Source: Candidatus Nitronauta litoralis (GTDB lineage: Bacteria; Nitrospinota; Nitrospinia; Nitrospinales; Nitrospinaceae). Taken from it: 64,000 bases of DNA. A model generated the notes under the pieces. The model had not been told where the DNA came from, made no database searches, and worked only from the letters and a program-made list of their open reading frames with translations. How positions within the stretch are numbered: position 1 is the first letter of the stretch; each line of letters starts with the position of its first letter. Positions 1 through 8,604 of the stretch are shown here, one piece after another. The stretch lies in NCBI GenBank assembly GCA_015698285.1, contig CP048685.1, positions 2,604,001 through 2,668,000 on the forward strand. The letters run 5' to 3'. The translations under genes were made by a program, and so were the position numbers.

Positions 1-194
1 TCCTTTCCCTGGGATATTGGACTGAAGGAAAAAGAGACCAAAAATCTCCCGCCCTTACGTCAAAAAAGTGACTTTCCAGGATCGCGCTAAAAAATATCCA
101 AAGTAGCGCAATACAAGTCTTTTGGAAACAACCCTTTATAAAATAAGTCTTTGGGCGTGTTTAACGAGTTCTGTTAGATGGGTTTCCTGTTTCC

Positions 195-208
195 GGCATA
201 AGTATTGC
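195..208 (+). promoter_or_regulatory. candidate sigma-54 promoter of the flagellar operon
   Basis: The sequence has GGCA at 195-198 and TTGCT at 205-209, giving the GG-N10-GC spacing (GG 195-196, GC 207-208) that defines -24/-12 elements of RpoN promoters. Only the T before GG and the CG after GGCA deviate from the consensus. It lies about 80 bases upstream of flgC, and many bacteria transcribe basal-body genes from sigma-54. The predicted start of transcription is near 220. No experimental evidence, so this is a motif match only. Confidence 0.55.
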
Positions 209-287
209 TTGTCATTCGTCATAGGAGAGGTTGTTTAGAAGGTTGGGTGAGTGACATTTTCAATTTGACTGAAAGAAGAGGGTGGCT

Positions 288-725
288 ATGGATTTCCTGA
301 CAGCAATGAAAATCAGTTCCTCCGGGTTATCGGCTCAACGCAAACGGATGGAAGTTATTTCCAGCAACCTAGCGAATATTGAAACCACCCGGACACCGGA
401 AGGGGGACCTTATCGTCGGAAAGAGGTGGTCATCAACGCCTTGCCAGTAGATAACGAGTTCGCTTCTGTATTAAAAAATGAGGTCGGGGATAAATTACGT
501 GAAGTTGTGGTTACCGGAGTTGTTGAGGATCAGTCGGACCCTATTCTGGTTTACAACCCGGACCATCCCGATGCGGACGAACGCGGCTACGTCAAAATGC
601 CCAACGTTAATATGGTCAAGGAAATGGTGGATTTGATCAATGCATCCCGATCATTTGAAGCGAATGTTCAATCGATAAATACAGCTAAAGCAATGGCTCA
701 ACGAGCTATTGAACTTGGAAGGTAG
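288..725 (+). CDS. flgC: flagellar basal-body rod protein FlgC
   Basis: FlgC is a proximal rod component of the flagellar basal body, exported through the flagellar type III apparatus into the periplasm. The product (145 residues from the ATG) has the rod-family N-terminus with the SSGLSAQ and SSNLANIET motifs and the conserved C-terminal helix with MVDLINASRSFEANVQ. The reading frame also permits a GTG at 282, but the purine-rich AGAGGG stretch is well spaced from the ATG at 288 and too close to the GTG, so ATG 288 is preferred. It is the first gene of the operon here. flgB is not visible upstream and fliE is not between flgC and fliF, which is unlike the common flgB-flgC-fliE-fliF order. 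Confidence 0.96.
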   Translation: MDFLTAMKISSSGLSAQRKRMEVISSNLANIETTRTPEGGPYRRKEVVINALPVDNEFASVLKNEVGDKLREVVVTGVVEDQSDPILVYNPDHPDADERGYVKMPNVNMVKEMVDLINASRSFEANVQSINTAKAMAQRAIELGR

Positions 726-766
726 CATTTTCTAAAACTTTTTATTAATTGACTCGCAAATAGATT

Positions 767-2350
767 ATGGAAAAAATTCTGCAATTCTTTCAAGGCCTGG
801 GGCAGCGTTTCCAGGAGTTAACCCCGACCAATAAGGCGGTCGCGCTGGGTCTCGTGGCGCTCATCATGGGGTCCTTTATGGCGATGGCGCTGTGGTTGCA
901 GGAGCCTGACTATCAACTACTCTATGCCAATCTTTCAGAAGAAGATGCAGGCACTATCTTTGAACAATTAAAAACTCAAAATATTGAACCTCAATTAACG
1001 CACAACGGGACTTCCATTCACGTGCCATCTCACATGGTTCACGAACTCCGTCTTAAGCTGGCAAGCCAGGGTCTTCCAAAAGGAAATGAGGTCGGGTTGG
1101 AGTTGTTTGAAGAAATGCCGTTGGGTATGACCGAATTTATTCAAAAACTAAATTTTCAACGAGCCTTGCAGGGAGAACTTGCACGGACGATCACCACTCT
1201 GGATATTGTCGACATGGCAAGGGTTCATCTGGTTATTCCGAAAGATGATGTTTTTATAAAGGAGCAAAAAAAAGGGAAAGCCTCGGTCATGCTTAAATTA
1301 CGGGCGGGTCGCTCCTTAACGGAATCCCAGGTTCAGGGAATTGTCCATTTAGTGTCGAGTAGCGTTGAAGGTGTGGACACCAAAAATGTTGTGCTGGTCG
1401 ATTTCAAGGGCAACATCCTTTCGGGTTCGCAGGGAGCTGCCGAAGGGGCGATCCTGACCGCTACCAACTACAAGCACAAACGCCGGGTCGAACAACAACT
1501 TGAGCAAAGTATCATTCGTATGCTGGAAGATGCTCTGGGACCTGACAAGGTCATCGCCAGAGTGACCGCCGACCTGAATTTTGACAAGGTTGAAAAAACG
1601 GAGGAGATTTTTGATCCCGATTCCCAGGTGGTGCGTAGCGAACAAGCCAGTAATGAATCCGTAACGGGTGCAGTTCCGCCTGGAGGAACTCCGGGGGTCG
1701 AGTCTCTCCTTCCTGGCGCAGATGGGCAGGCTGGAGAGGGCCTTGGGCAACCGGCTAAGCGGAATAATGAAAAAACGACTTTTAATTATGAAATCAATAA
1801 GGTCGTCAAGCACACCACCCAGCCGACTGGTTCCGTAAGAAAACTTTCGGTAGCCGTTATGGTGGATGGGCAGATGGCGGGAGATCCTCCAGCCTATCAA
1901 CCCAGAACGCCGGAAGAAATGTCTCAACTGGAGGCTATTGTAAAATCAGCTGTGGGTTATGACGAAAAACGCGGCGATCTCATAAAGCTTGAAAATGTGG
2001 AATTTGACCGTACCCTGGAACTGGAGCAGGCTGCCCAACTGGAGCAGGAAGAACTGATCCATCAGGGTGTTGAGATTGGTAAATACCTGTTTGTTGCTAT
2101 AATAGTTTTATTCTTCCTGTTTAGGGTAATCCGCCCGCTGGTCAACTGGGTAACAACCAGCGTTGAAGTTGTGGAAGAAGATTCGCACTTGCCGACACCG
2201 GAAGAAATCGAAGCCGCCGAAGAAGAAAAGCGGCTTGCAAGAATGACTCAGCAAAACCTTGAAGTTCGCAAAGCCGTGAATGATTTTGTGGACAATGATC
2301 CGAAATACGCCGCAGGTGTCCTGCGAAAATGGCTTCGTGAGCGAGCCTGA
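767..2350 (+). CDS. fliF: flagellar MS-ring protein FliF
   Basis: FliF forms the inner-membrane MS ring on which the rod, the C-ring and the export gate are built. The 527-residue product has a first membrane segment at about 24-44, the YscJ/FliF ring-building region after it, a flexible Gly/Pro/Asn-rich stretch at about 305-335, a second membrane segment at about 438-457 and a cytoplasmic tail. The last 30 residues (around VRKAVNDFVDNDPKYAAGVL) match the FliG-binding helix of the family. Length is normal. It starts 41 bases after flgC, with no strong ribosome-binding site, so translation may depend partly on coupling. fliG follows after 19 bases. Confidence 0.97.
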   Translation: MEKILQFFQGLGQRFQELTPTNKAVALGLVALIMGSFMAMALWLQEPDYQLLYANLSEEDAGTIFEQLKTQNIEPQLTHNGTSIHVPSHMVHELRLKLASQGLPKGNEVGLELFEEMPLGMTEFIQKLNFQRALQGELARTITTLDIVDMARVHLVIPKDDVFIKEQKKGKASVMLKLRAGRSLTESQVQGIVHLVSSSVEGVDTKNVVLVDFKGNILSGSQGAAEGAILTATNYKHKRRVEQQLEQSIIRMLEDALGPDKVIARVTADLNFDKVEKTEEIFDPDSQVVRSEQASNESVTGAVPPGGTPGVESLLPGADGQAGEGLGQPAKRNNEKTTFNYEINKVVKHTTQPTGSVRKLSVAVMVDGQMAGDPPAYQPRTPEEMSQLEAIVKSAVGYDEKRGDLIKLENVEFDRTLELEQAAQLEQEELIHQGVEIGKYLFVAIIVLFFLFRVIRPLVNWVTTSVEVVEEDSHLPTPEEIEAAEEEKRLARMTQQNLEVRKAVNDFVDNDPKYAAGVLRKWLRERA

Positions 2351-2369
2351 TCTTTAAGGGACCTTCAGT

Positions 2370-3380
2370 ATGTCGACCCGAAAATTTACCGGACCGGAAA
2401 AAGTAGCCATCTTTTTGATGGCATTGGGTGAGGAAGCTGCCGCAAAAATTATGGCGCAGATGGAAGACCGAGAAATCCAGACTGTCGGAAACTACATGTC
2501 TGCCTTGTCCGACATTGACATGTCGGTTCTGGATCAGGTCACCAAGGAGTTTTATACCGCAGTTGAAACAGGTTCCGGAGGACTGGGTATCCCGGGACTC
2601 GACTTCTTGAAAAGCACTCTCATGCAAGCCATGGACCCTGCAAAAGCGACTGAAATTCTGAACAACATCACCACTCCCGGTGAAGACCTTGGGGGTGGCC
2701 TCGAGACAGTTCGTATGCTCGAGCCAAGGATTATCGCCTCATTTCTGGAAAATGAACATCCGCAGACATCAGCGATTGTGATGGCGCATCTCGAGGCCAG
2801 TGTGGCCAGTGCGACGTTGCGGGAGCTTCCCGAAGAAACCCGGATGGAAATCATTCACCGCCTCGCAACATTGGAGCGCGTGTCCCCTCAGGTTATAAGA
2901 GAGCTCGATGAAGCACTACAATCGGAATTCCGGACCTCAGGTGCGGTTTCTGGAAGTAAACTTGGCGGGGTGGCCTCGGCGGCCCAGGTTATGGGTTCCC
3001 TCGACCGGGCAGCGGAGTCCGCTATCCTTACTGCCATGGACGAAATCGACCCTGATCTTGCCAATGAGATCCGAAACCTCAGGTTCACCTATGAGGATCT
3101 GTTGAAAATTGACGACCACGGATTACAACTGGTTCTTAAGGAAATAAACCAGGAAGATTTGCTTGTGTCATTGAAAACGGCGAGTGAGGATCTCCAGGAA
3201 AAAATCTTTTCAAATATGTCGGAACGCGCTGCAACCATGTTAAGAGAGGACCTCGAATCTCTTGGACCAACCAAAATCAGCGAAGTCGAAAAAGCACAGC
3301 AGAAAATTGTGTCTACGTGTAAACGGCTTGAAGAAGAAGGAAAGCTGGTTATTGGAGGGGCTGGCGAAGAGCTGGTTTAG
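2370..3380 (+). CDS. fliG: flagellar motor switch protein FliG
   Basis: FliG is the C-ring protein that couples MS ring and stator and generates torque. The 336-residue product shows the N-terminal FliF-binding domain beginning GPEKVAIFLMALGEE, the EHPQT motif near residue 128 that marks the middle domain, and a C-terminal domain with the charged torque-helix region (LRFTYEDLLKIDDHGLQ). Length is typical. It lies between fliF and fliH with short gaps, as in most flagellar operons. Confidence 0.97.
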   Translation: MSTRKFTGPEKVAIFLMALGEEAAAKIMAQMEDREIQTVGNYMSALSDIDMSVLDQVTKEFYTAVETGSGGLGIPGLDFLKSTLMQAMDPAKATEILNNITTPGEDLGGGLETVRMLEPRIIASFLENEHPQTSAIVMAHLEASVASATLRELPEETRMEIIHRLATLERVSPQVIRELDEALQSEFRTSGAVSGSKLGGVASAAQVMGSLDRAAESAILTAMDEIDPDLANEIRNLRFTYEDLLKIDDHGLQLVLKEINQEDLLVSLKTASEDLQEKIFSNMSERAATMLREDLESLGPTKISEVEKAQQKIVSTCKRLEEEGKLVIGGAGEELV

Positions 3381-3385
3381 TCAAT

Positions 3386-4258
3386 ATGGATAGGTTTACT
3401 CCGCAATTTTTCACTTCCGAAGAATCTTCCCCTGAATCCCAGGAAAGCGGGTTTCAGCAGGAATTTCAACCGGAAGATTTTAACGCTTCCTCCGAACCCC
3501 CTTCAGTCGAAAAAAAAACTTTCAGCTTCGATAATGAAACGCAGAGAAACTTTGATCCCACCAATGTGGATAAAGCCAGAGTAGGTGTCCAGGAGATATT
3601 TAAGGATGCCATGGATCGCCTGAAGGCTCAGGCTGAAAAGATAAAAGCTGAGGCCCAGGGAGAAGGCTTTGCCGCTGGCGAAAAAGCCGGTTTCGAGTCT
3701 GGAGAAAAGTTTGCGCGTGACGAATTCACTCCTTTTTTAAAAACCCTGGAAGAACTGGTTCGGGAGTTATCCGAGTTCCGGCAAATGATGTATGCCAAGG
3801 TTGAACGGGAAATGATTGAAATGATCGTGCAATTGACCAAAAAAGTGATTCATGCCGAGCTCACTACTCGTGAAGATTCAATTCAAGATGTCATTCGATT
3901 GGCAGTGCAGACCGTCCTCGATCGGGAAAATATGATAATAAAAGTTAATCCGGGAGATCAGATTCATGCCGAGACCTATCGCCCGGAGTTACATCACCTG
4001 TTCGACGAAATAAAAAATATTACTATTGAAGGGCAACCTTCAATAGAACGCGGTGGTTGCTTGATAGAGACCAATTTTGGAACAGTTGATGCCCAGGTGA
4101 GCAACCTCAATGATCAAATTGATCGAATTCTTGGTATAGCGCCTCCTGAGCATAGAGAAGAAAAACCATCTTCGAAAGAAAGCGAGAATCCTAATTTTCC
4201 GTGGGAAGCCTCCGGACCGGAGTCTGAAGATCTCGACGATAAATCGGAAAGCGAGTGA
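3386..4258 (+). CDS. fliH: flagellar assembly protein FliH
   Basis: FliH is the peripheral stator-like regulator that ties the FliI ATPase to the export gate and C-ring. The 290-residue product has an acidic, poorly conserved N-terminus, a helical stretch at about 75-110 rich in alanine/glutamate with GxxxG-type glycine spacing (GEGFAAGEKAGFESGEK), and a conserved C-terminal domain at about 115-250 with IERGGCLIETNFGTVDAQV, the usual FliH/YscL signature. An acidic tail of some 35 residues follows. It begins 5 bases after fliG and ends 3 bases before fliI, so co-translation is likely. Confidence 0.92.
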   Translation: MDRFTPQFFTSEESSPESQESGFQQEFQPEDFNASSEPPSVEKKTFSFDNETQRNFDPTNVDKARVGVQEIFKDAMDRLKAQAEKIKAEAQGEGFAAGEKAGFESGEKFARDEFTPFLKTLEELVRELSEFRQMMYAKVEREMIEMIVQLTKKVIHAELTTREDSIQDVIRLAVQTVLDRENMIIKVNPGDQIHAETYRPELHHLFDEIKNITIEGQPSIERGGCLIETNFGTVDAQVSNLNDQIDRILGIAPPEHREEKPSSKESENPNFPWEASGPESEDLDDKSESE

Positions 4259-4261
4259 GCC

Positions 4262-5584
4262 ATGGATCAAACCATCGATCTGTCCAAATATAAAACATTT
4301 ATTGAGCACTTGCCGCTGGTGACGAAACGTGGCCGGGTCAACCGTGTGACAGGCTTGATCATCGAAGGTGATGGTCCCGCCGTTCCCATTGGAACCACTT
4401 GCACCCTGTACTCGAATGACGGCAGCGCGGTGACTGAAGCCGAAGTGGTGGGATTCCGTGATAAAAAAGTATTTCTTATGGGACTGTCTCATTCAACCGG
4501 GATAGAGCCTGGCAGTGTGATCGAATCCCGGGAAGAAACCCCGACATTTGAGGTAGGCCCAGAGTTGCTGGGACGAATCATCGATGGAGTTGGTCAGCCT
4601 CTTGACGAAAAGGGCCCACTGCCCTCTGGGATCAAATATCCCCTGCAGGGAAAAAGCCTGAATCCACTTAACCGTGCCCGTATTACAAAACCTCTGGATG
4701 TTGGAATTCAGTCCATCAATGGTCTGCTTACCTGTGCAAAAGGCCAGCGTATTGGAATCATGGCCGGAACCGGGGTAGGTAAATCAGTTTTACTTGGAAT
4801 GATGGCCCGCAATACAGAAGCAAGCATTAATGTAATCGCGCTGATCGGTGAAAGGGGCCGGGAAGTTAAAGAATTCGTAGAGGAAAACCTGGGGCCGGAG
4901 GGGCTTGCGAAATCTGTTGTGATTGCGGCTGCTGCAGATCAACCACCATTGGCCAGGCTGCGAGGGGCTTACATTGCCACCACCATAGCAGAATATTTTC
5001 GCGATCAGGGCCAGGATGTCATGTTGATGATGGATTCGGTCACCCGTCTCGCTTTTGCACAACGGGAAATTGGTTTGTCAGTCGGTGAACCACCCACTAC
5101 GCGCGGCTATACGCCTTCAGTTTTCTCACTCCTGCCCCGCTTGTTGGAACGTGCTGGTAATGTAGAAGGACAGGGCAGTATTACAGGAATGTACACGGTT
5201 TTGGTGGAAGGTGATGACATTAATGAGCCGGTATCGGATGCAGTTCGCGCCATACTCGATGGTCATATTGTTTTGTCGCGAAAACTTGCCACTCACAACC
5301 ATTACCCGGCCATTGATGTTCTACAGAGCATCAGTCGCTTGATGATTGATGTGGTGTCTAAAGAGCATTATCAATTGTCCATGCGTTTTAAGGATATCCT
5401 TGCGACCTATAAAGAAGCAGAAGACCTGATCAATATTGGGGCGTATGCACGGGGTAGTAATCCTAAAATCGACCTCGCAATAGAAAAAATCAATTCATTT
5501 AATCAATATTTGCAGCAGGGAATGCTGGAAGCTCGGCCGTTAAGTGAATCTATCGCCCGATTAAAGCAGATTCTGGAGAATTAA
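4262..5584 (+). CDS. fliI: flagellum-specific export ATPase FliI
   Basis: FliI is the hexameric F1-beta-like ATPase that unfolds and delivers flagellar export substrates. The 440-residue product carries Walker A (AGTGVGKS, about 168-175), Walker B with DVMLMMDS (about 252-259), the catalytic glutamate in IGERGREVKEF, and the family-specific GEPPTTRGYTPSVFSLLPRLLERAG. It is full length. It lies 3 bases after fliH and 1 base before fliJ, the usual export-ATPase module. Confidence 0.97.
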   Translation: MDQTIDLSKYKTFIEHLPLVTKRGRVNRVTGLIIEGDGPAVPIGTTCTLYSNDGSAVTEAEVVGFRDKKVFLMGLSHSTGIEPGSVIESREETPTFEVGPELLGRIIDGVGQPLDEKGPLPSGIKYPLQGKSLNPLNRARITKPLDVGIQSINGLLTCAKGQRIGIMAGTGVGKSVLLGMMARNTEASINVIALIGERGREVKEFVEENLGPEGLAKSVVIAAAADQPPLARLRGAYIATTIAEYFRDQGQDVMLMMDSVTRLAFAQREIGLSVGEPPTTRGYTPSVFSLLPRLLERAGNVEGQGSITGMYTVLVEGDDINEPVSDAVRAILDGHIVLSRKLATHNHYPAIDVLQSISRLMIDVVSKEHYQLSMRFKDILATYKEAEDLINIGAYARGSNPKIDLAIEKINSFNQYLQQGMLEARPLSESIARLKQILEN

Positions 5585-5585
5585 C

Positions 5586-6023
5586 ATGCGATTTCGATTT
5601 GAGTCCCTTTTGAGGCTCCGGAAAAACCAGGAGAATATGCTGCAACGGGAAATGGGCAATATAAATACCCATCTTGTCAGACAAAAAGATAAGCTCGCGA
5701 GCCTTCAGAATATCACCGCTCAAAGCCGGGAGGAGTTTAACCGGCGGATCGCCGTAAATCCTGACCAGAATTTACTTGGGGTGTACCACGATTTTTTTAG
5801 AGGAAGCCAGGTTAATAATGCAAAACAAGCCCAGGTTATTTCAGAGGTTGAAGAGCGAGCAGATTCTAAACGAGAAGAGTTGAACGAGGCAGTCAAAAAA
5901 CGGAGAATCCTGGAAATCCTGGAAGAGAGGCATCAGTTTGAAGTAAAAAGGGAAATGCAAAAGCGTGAGATGGCAGAAATGGATGAAATCGCCAGTACCC
6001 GTCGCATGAGGGATTATCTATGA
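5586..6023 (+). CDS. fliJ: flagellar export protein FliJ
   Basis: FliJ is the small coiled-coil stalk protein that inserts in the FliI hexamer and activates the export gate. The 145-residue product is almost entirely charged and helical, begins with the family-typical FRFESLLRLRK and has no globular domain. Sequence conservation of FliJ is low, so the call rests on length, coiled-coil character and its position directly after fliI. Its TGA overlaps the ATG of the next gene (ATGA). Confidence 0.9.
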   Translation: MRFRFESLLRLRKNQENMLQREMGNINTHLVRQKDKLASLQNITAQSREEFNRRIAVNPDQNLLGVYHDFFRGSQVNNAKQAQVISEVEERADSKREELNEAVKKRRILEILEERHQFEVKREMQKREMAEMDEIASTRRMRDYL

Positions 6024-6661
6024 TACGCCTGAACTTGATTTTGATTGGAGCCTTGTTCATAACCATGTCCTTCACCAGTTTCATCCCAATATTTCATGGT
6101 GATGTGTGGGCCCAAACCAAGCTGACTGAACCTCCCGTGGATCTTGAAAACCGGGAACCTCCTGTGTTTGACGAAAATGGAAATACACCAGAGCCTTCCA
6201 TACCGGAGGAAAAACCCGAGCTACCACCCGAGCCTGCTGGTATTAACCCGGAAACTCTCCGCATGATGGAAATGATCGAACGAAAAAACCGGGACTTGAA
6301 ACAACGTGAAAATGAAATGGCATTACGCGAGAAAAACCTTCAGGCACTGGAGGCAAAGATCAATGGAGACCTGGCCAAAATTGAGAAAGCTTTAGCCAGA
6401 AGCGAAGAGCAGGTGGGTATCAAGCGCGACCTGATCGACAAAAATGTAAACAATCTGGTTAAGGTTTATTCGGCAATGAAATCAGCAGAGGCTGCCCGTT
6501 TGTTGGAAAAACTGGATGAGGGAGTGGCGATTCAGATTGTGTCACGCATGAAAAGTAAAACCGCAGGTTCTGTGCTTGGTAAAATGGATACAAAAGTGGC
6601 CAAGCGAATCAGCGAAAGGATTGCAGGTAAACTCCTGGACGATAACCCCCAAGCCAATTAA
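6020..6661 (+). CDS. MotE-like flagellar protein (MgtE N-terminal-like domain)
   Basis: The 213-residue product has a hydrophobic N-terminus (about 5-28) that could be a signal peptide or anchor, a proline/glutamate-rich linker, a coiled coil at about 78-130, and a C-terminal helical domain (about 138-205) with the MgtE_N-type pattern YSAMKSAEAARLLEKLDEG and ASR-like KSKTAGSVLGKMD. This architecture matches MotE-type periplasmic chaperones that help the stator protein MotC in other bacteria. Overlap with fliJ by 4 bases makes it the last gene of the flagellar operon. Its stop codon overlaps the stop of the convergent DUF502 gene. The exact stator partner is not in the window. Confidence 0.8.
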   Translation: MIRLNLILIGALFITMSFTSFIPIFHGDVWAQTKLTEPPVDLENREPPVFDENGNTPEPSIPEEKPELPPEPAGINPETLRMMEMIERKNRDLKQRENEMALREKNLQALEAKINGDLAKIEKALARSEEQVGIKRDLIDKNVNNLVKVYSAMKSAEAARLLEKLDEGVAIQIVSRMKSKTAGSVLGKMDTKVAKRISERIAGKLLDDNPQAN

Positions 6662-7311
6662 CCTTCTTCTTTCCGAATAGAGGCGTTCCCCTTTTTTGAA
6701 CCCCCAGCTTCGAAAATTCCAAAGGACAAAAGCATTTTGATGCCTTCTTCCCGGCTCATCTTCAGTACCGTGACCTGATCGCGCGGTACCACCAGTAACC
6801 AGCCGAGCGTTACATTGGGGAGCATGGGAACAAATACGTTTACAGAATTTTCACCCGTGCGAAGCAAGACCTCCCCTGAGGAATCACAGGCCGCCAGACC
6901 CATGACATAAGTGGATAAGTGCGGATACCGCAGCATTACCATGCGTTCAAAAACCCGTTTGTCTACTTTTGAAATGGAATCGACTACCTGTTTGATGGTG
7001 GTGTAGACAGGTTTAACAAAGGGTATCGATTGCAGTAGTTCCTGACCCCGACGGACAACTTTGATTCCAATATAGTTTTTTGCGAATACCCCAACCAAAC
7101 ACATTAACAGGCAGGTGATGAAGAAACCCAGCCCGGGAAGATGGAAGTCTTCCGGCAAGGGGGCACCCGTTTTGAGAATGATTTCGCGCACCAGTGGCGC
7201 TACTAAATGATCGAGCTTTCGTATCAGGAATGAAAAAAGAAGATAGGTGAGCGCAAGCGGAACTGTGACAAGCAGCCCGGCCAAAAAACTTTTTTTAAAA
7301 TAATCACCCAC
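6658..7311 (-). CDS. DUF502 family membrane protein
   Basis: The 217-residue product has two membrane segments (about 10-30 and 62-82) and the DUF502 pattern with LLQSIPFVKPVYTTIKQVVD and ERMVMLRYPH. The biochemical role of this family is unknown. In plants a member (LCV/COV) affects vascular patterning, but that gives no bacterial function. The start is a GTG with GAGG six bases upstream. It is the last gene of the long minus-strand pilus unit, 44 bases after mshN, and could be part of it or independently expressed. Confidence 0.85.
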   Translation of the reverse strand: MGDYFKKSFLAGLLVTVPLALTYLLFSFLIRKLDHLVAPLVREIILKTGAPLPEDFHLPGLGFFITCLLMCLVGVFAKNYIGIKVVRRGQELLQSIPFVKPVYTTIKQVVDSISKVDKRVFERMVMLRYPHLSTYVMGLAACDSSGEVLLRTGENSVNVFVPMLPNVTLGWLLVVPRDQVTVLKMSREEGIKMLLSFGIFEAGGSKKGNASIRKEEG

Positions 7312-7355
7312 GGATTACCTCAATGCATTGAAAGACGTGAGTTATAGAAATATGT

Positions 7356-8591
7356 TTATTGCAGAAGTTTGAGGTGGGCTTTGACTTTGCTGGCAAGTTT
7401 TGGTCGCAGGGAGGCACCCAGTTCAACAAACCGGGAATAATGGGTAATGGCGTTGGGGTAGTCGCCTTCCTGTTCATAGAGAAGAGCCAGATTGTAGTGC
7501 GCTTCGATTTGACCAGGATTCATTCTTAGAATCGACTGGTACAGTTCACGTGCCTTGAAAGGATTATCCTGCTTCTTGTACACGCTTGCAAGGTTGTTGT
7601 AGCTCTCGAGGTTTCCTGGATCGATTTCAATGGCTTTTTGAAAGCTGGCGATGGCCGCCGCAGGGTTATCCTTTAGAAAGTAGATCAATCCAATGTTGTT
7701 ATAAGCCTTTACGTATTTTGGATCAAAGTGAATTGCTTTCAGGAATCCTGTGACCGCCTTGTCAAATTTACCGAGTTCTTTGTAAATGAGGCTCCGGTTA
7801 TTATAAATTTCTGCATTTGTCGGGTCCAGTTGTAATGCCTTGTTGTAATAATCAAGCGCCTCGATAGGATCCTTGGTGCGTTGATAAAACACACCCATTT
7901 TAAAGAAAAACTCCGAATCCTTTTCAGCCGGGGCCTGGGTGCCCAATTCTCCGGTTTTCTTCTTGTTAACATTTGATTCGGAAGATTGCTTCGCATTTTT
8001 GGAAGCGGAGGAATTATTGTTTGGAAGCGAGGCGACCACCGCCTTTTTAACCGGCGTCTTTTTGGGTGTGAGGGAAACTTTTACTTTCCCCGTTTTCTTT
8101 TCAGGTTTTCCCAATGCCTTCGAGTTTTTGGATACCCTGTTTTTCCGGGATGGCTTTACCGTGGACACAGGTTTTTTCTCAATTTTTTTCGGGGCGACTG
8201 GAGAAAGGGAAACTGCTTTTTTCTTTACCGGTTTTTTAGCCGGTTCAGGTTTTTTGACTTCCACACGTTCAGGTTGCGAAGGATTTACGACAACCGGGAC
8301 GGGTTTTTTTGAAATGGAATTAACGGGTGAGGCTTCTGAAGAAGATGCTGGCGCTGATACCTGGTGTGGCGTGACTCTGGCGACCTGTTTTGTGTCCTGT
8401 GTGTTGAAAACAAAGGTTACCAATCCAGCTAAAGCCAGGGTTGGTATTGTAATCCACAAAGACAATCTGAAAATTGAAGGATTTTCGGAGACTGCAGAAG
8501 GTTGGGAATCGACCAGGTTAAACGCAGGTCGGGATTCAGCCTGGCTACGATCGTCGTGGGCCCTTTTGAGACTTTCGGAAATCAAACTCAA
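7356..8591 (-). CDS. mshN: MshN-like TPR protein of pilus biogenesis
   Basis: The 411-residue product has a short cytoplasmic N-terminus beginning MSLISESLKRA, one membrane segment at about 43-62, a Lys/Pro/Ser-rich linker at about 75-215 that should span the periplasm, and five or so tetratricopeptide repeats at about 225-405 (for example AEIYNNRSLIYKELGKFDKA). In MSHA systems the gene after mshM encodes a single-pass TPR protein, MshN. The order mshL-mshM-TPR seen here supports the same role in assembling or stabilising the secretin. The homology of the linker cannot be judged. Spacing to the ATPase gene upstream is 13 bases. Confidence 0.75.
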   Translation of the reverse strand: MSLISESLKRAHDDRSQAESRPAFNLVDSQPSAVSENPSIFRLSLWITIPTLALAGLVTFVFNTQDTKQVARVTPHQVSAPASSSEASPVNSISKKPVPVVVNPSQPERVEVKKPEPAKKPVKKKAVSLSPVAPKKIEKKPVSTVKPSRKNRVSKNSKALGKPEKKTGKVKVSLTPKKTPVKKAVVASLPNNNSSASKNAKQSSESNVNKKKTGELGTQAPAEKDSEFFFKMGVFYQRTKDPIEALDYYNKALQLDPTNAEIYNNRSLIYKELGKFDKAVTGFLKAIHFDPKYVKAYNNIGLIYFLKDNPAAAIASFQKAIEIDPGNLESYNNLASVYKKQDNPFKARELYQSILRMNPGQIEAHYNLALLYEQEGDYPNAITHYSRFVELGASLRPKLASKVKAHLKLLQ

Positions 8592-8604
8592 GGTAACCCT
8601 CCTG

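Noticed and set aside
1-90. Open frame running in from the left edge, 29 codons, ending TAA at 88-90
   Set aside because: Too short to recognise; another frame is also open to 71. It could be the tail of an upstream gene, but no motif supports it.
1349-1927. Long minus-strand open frame inside fliF
   Set aside because: Shadow of a well-supported gene in another frame; no motif and no ribosome-binding site.
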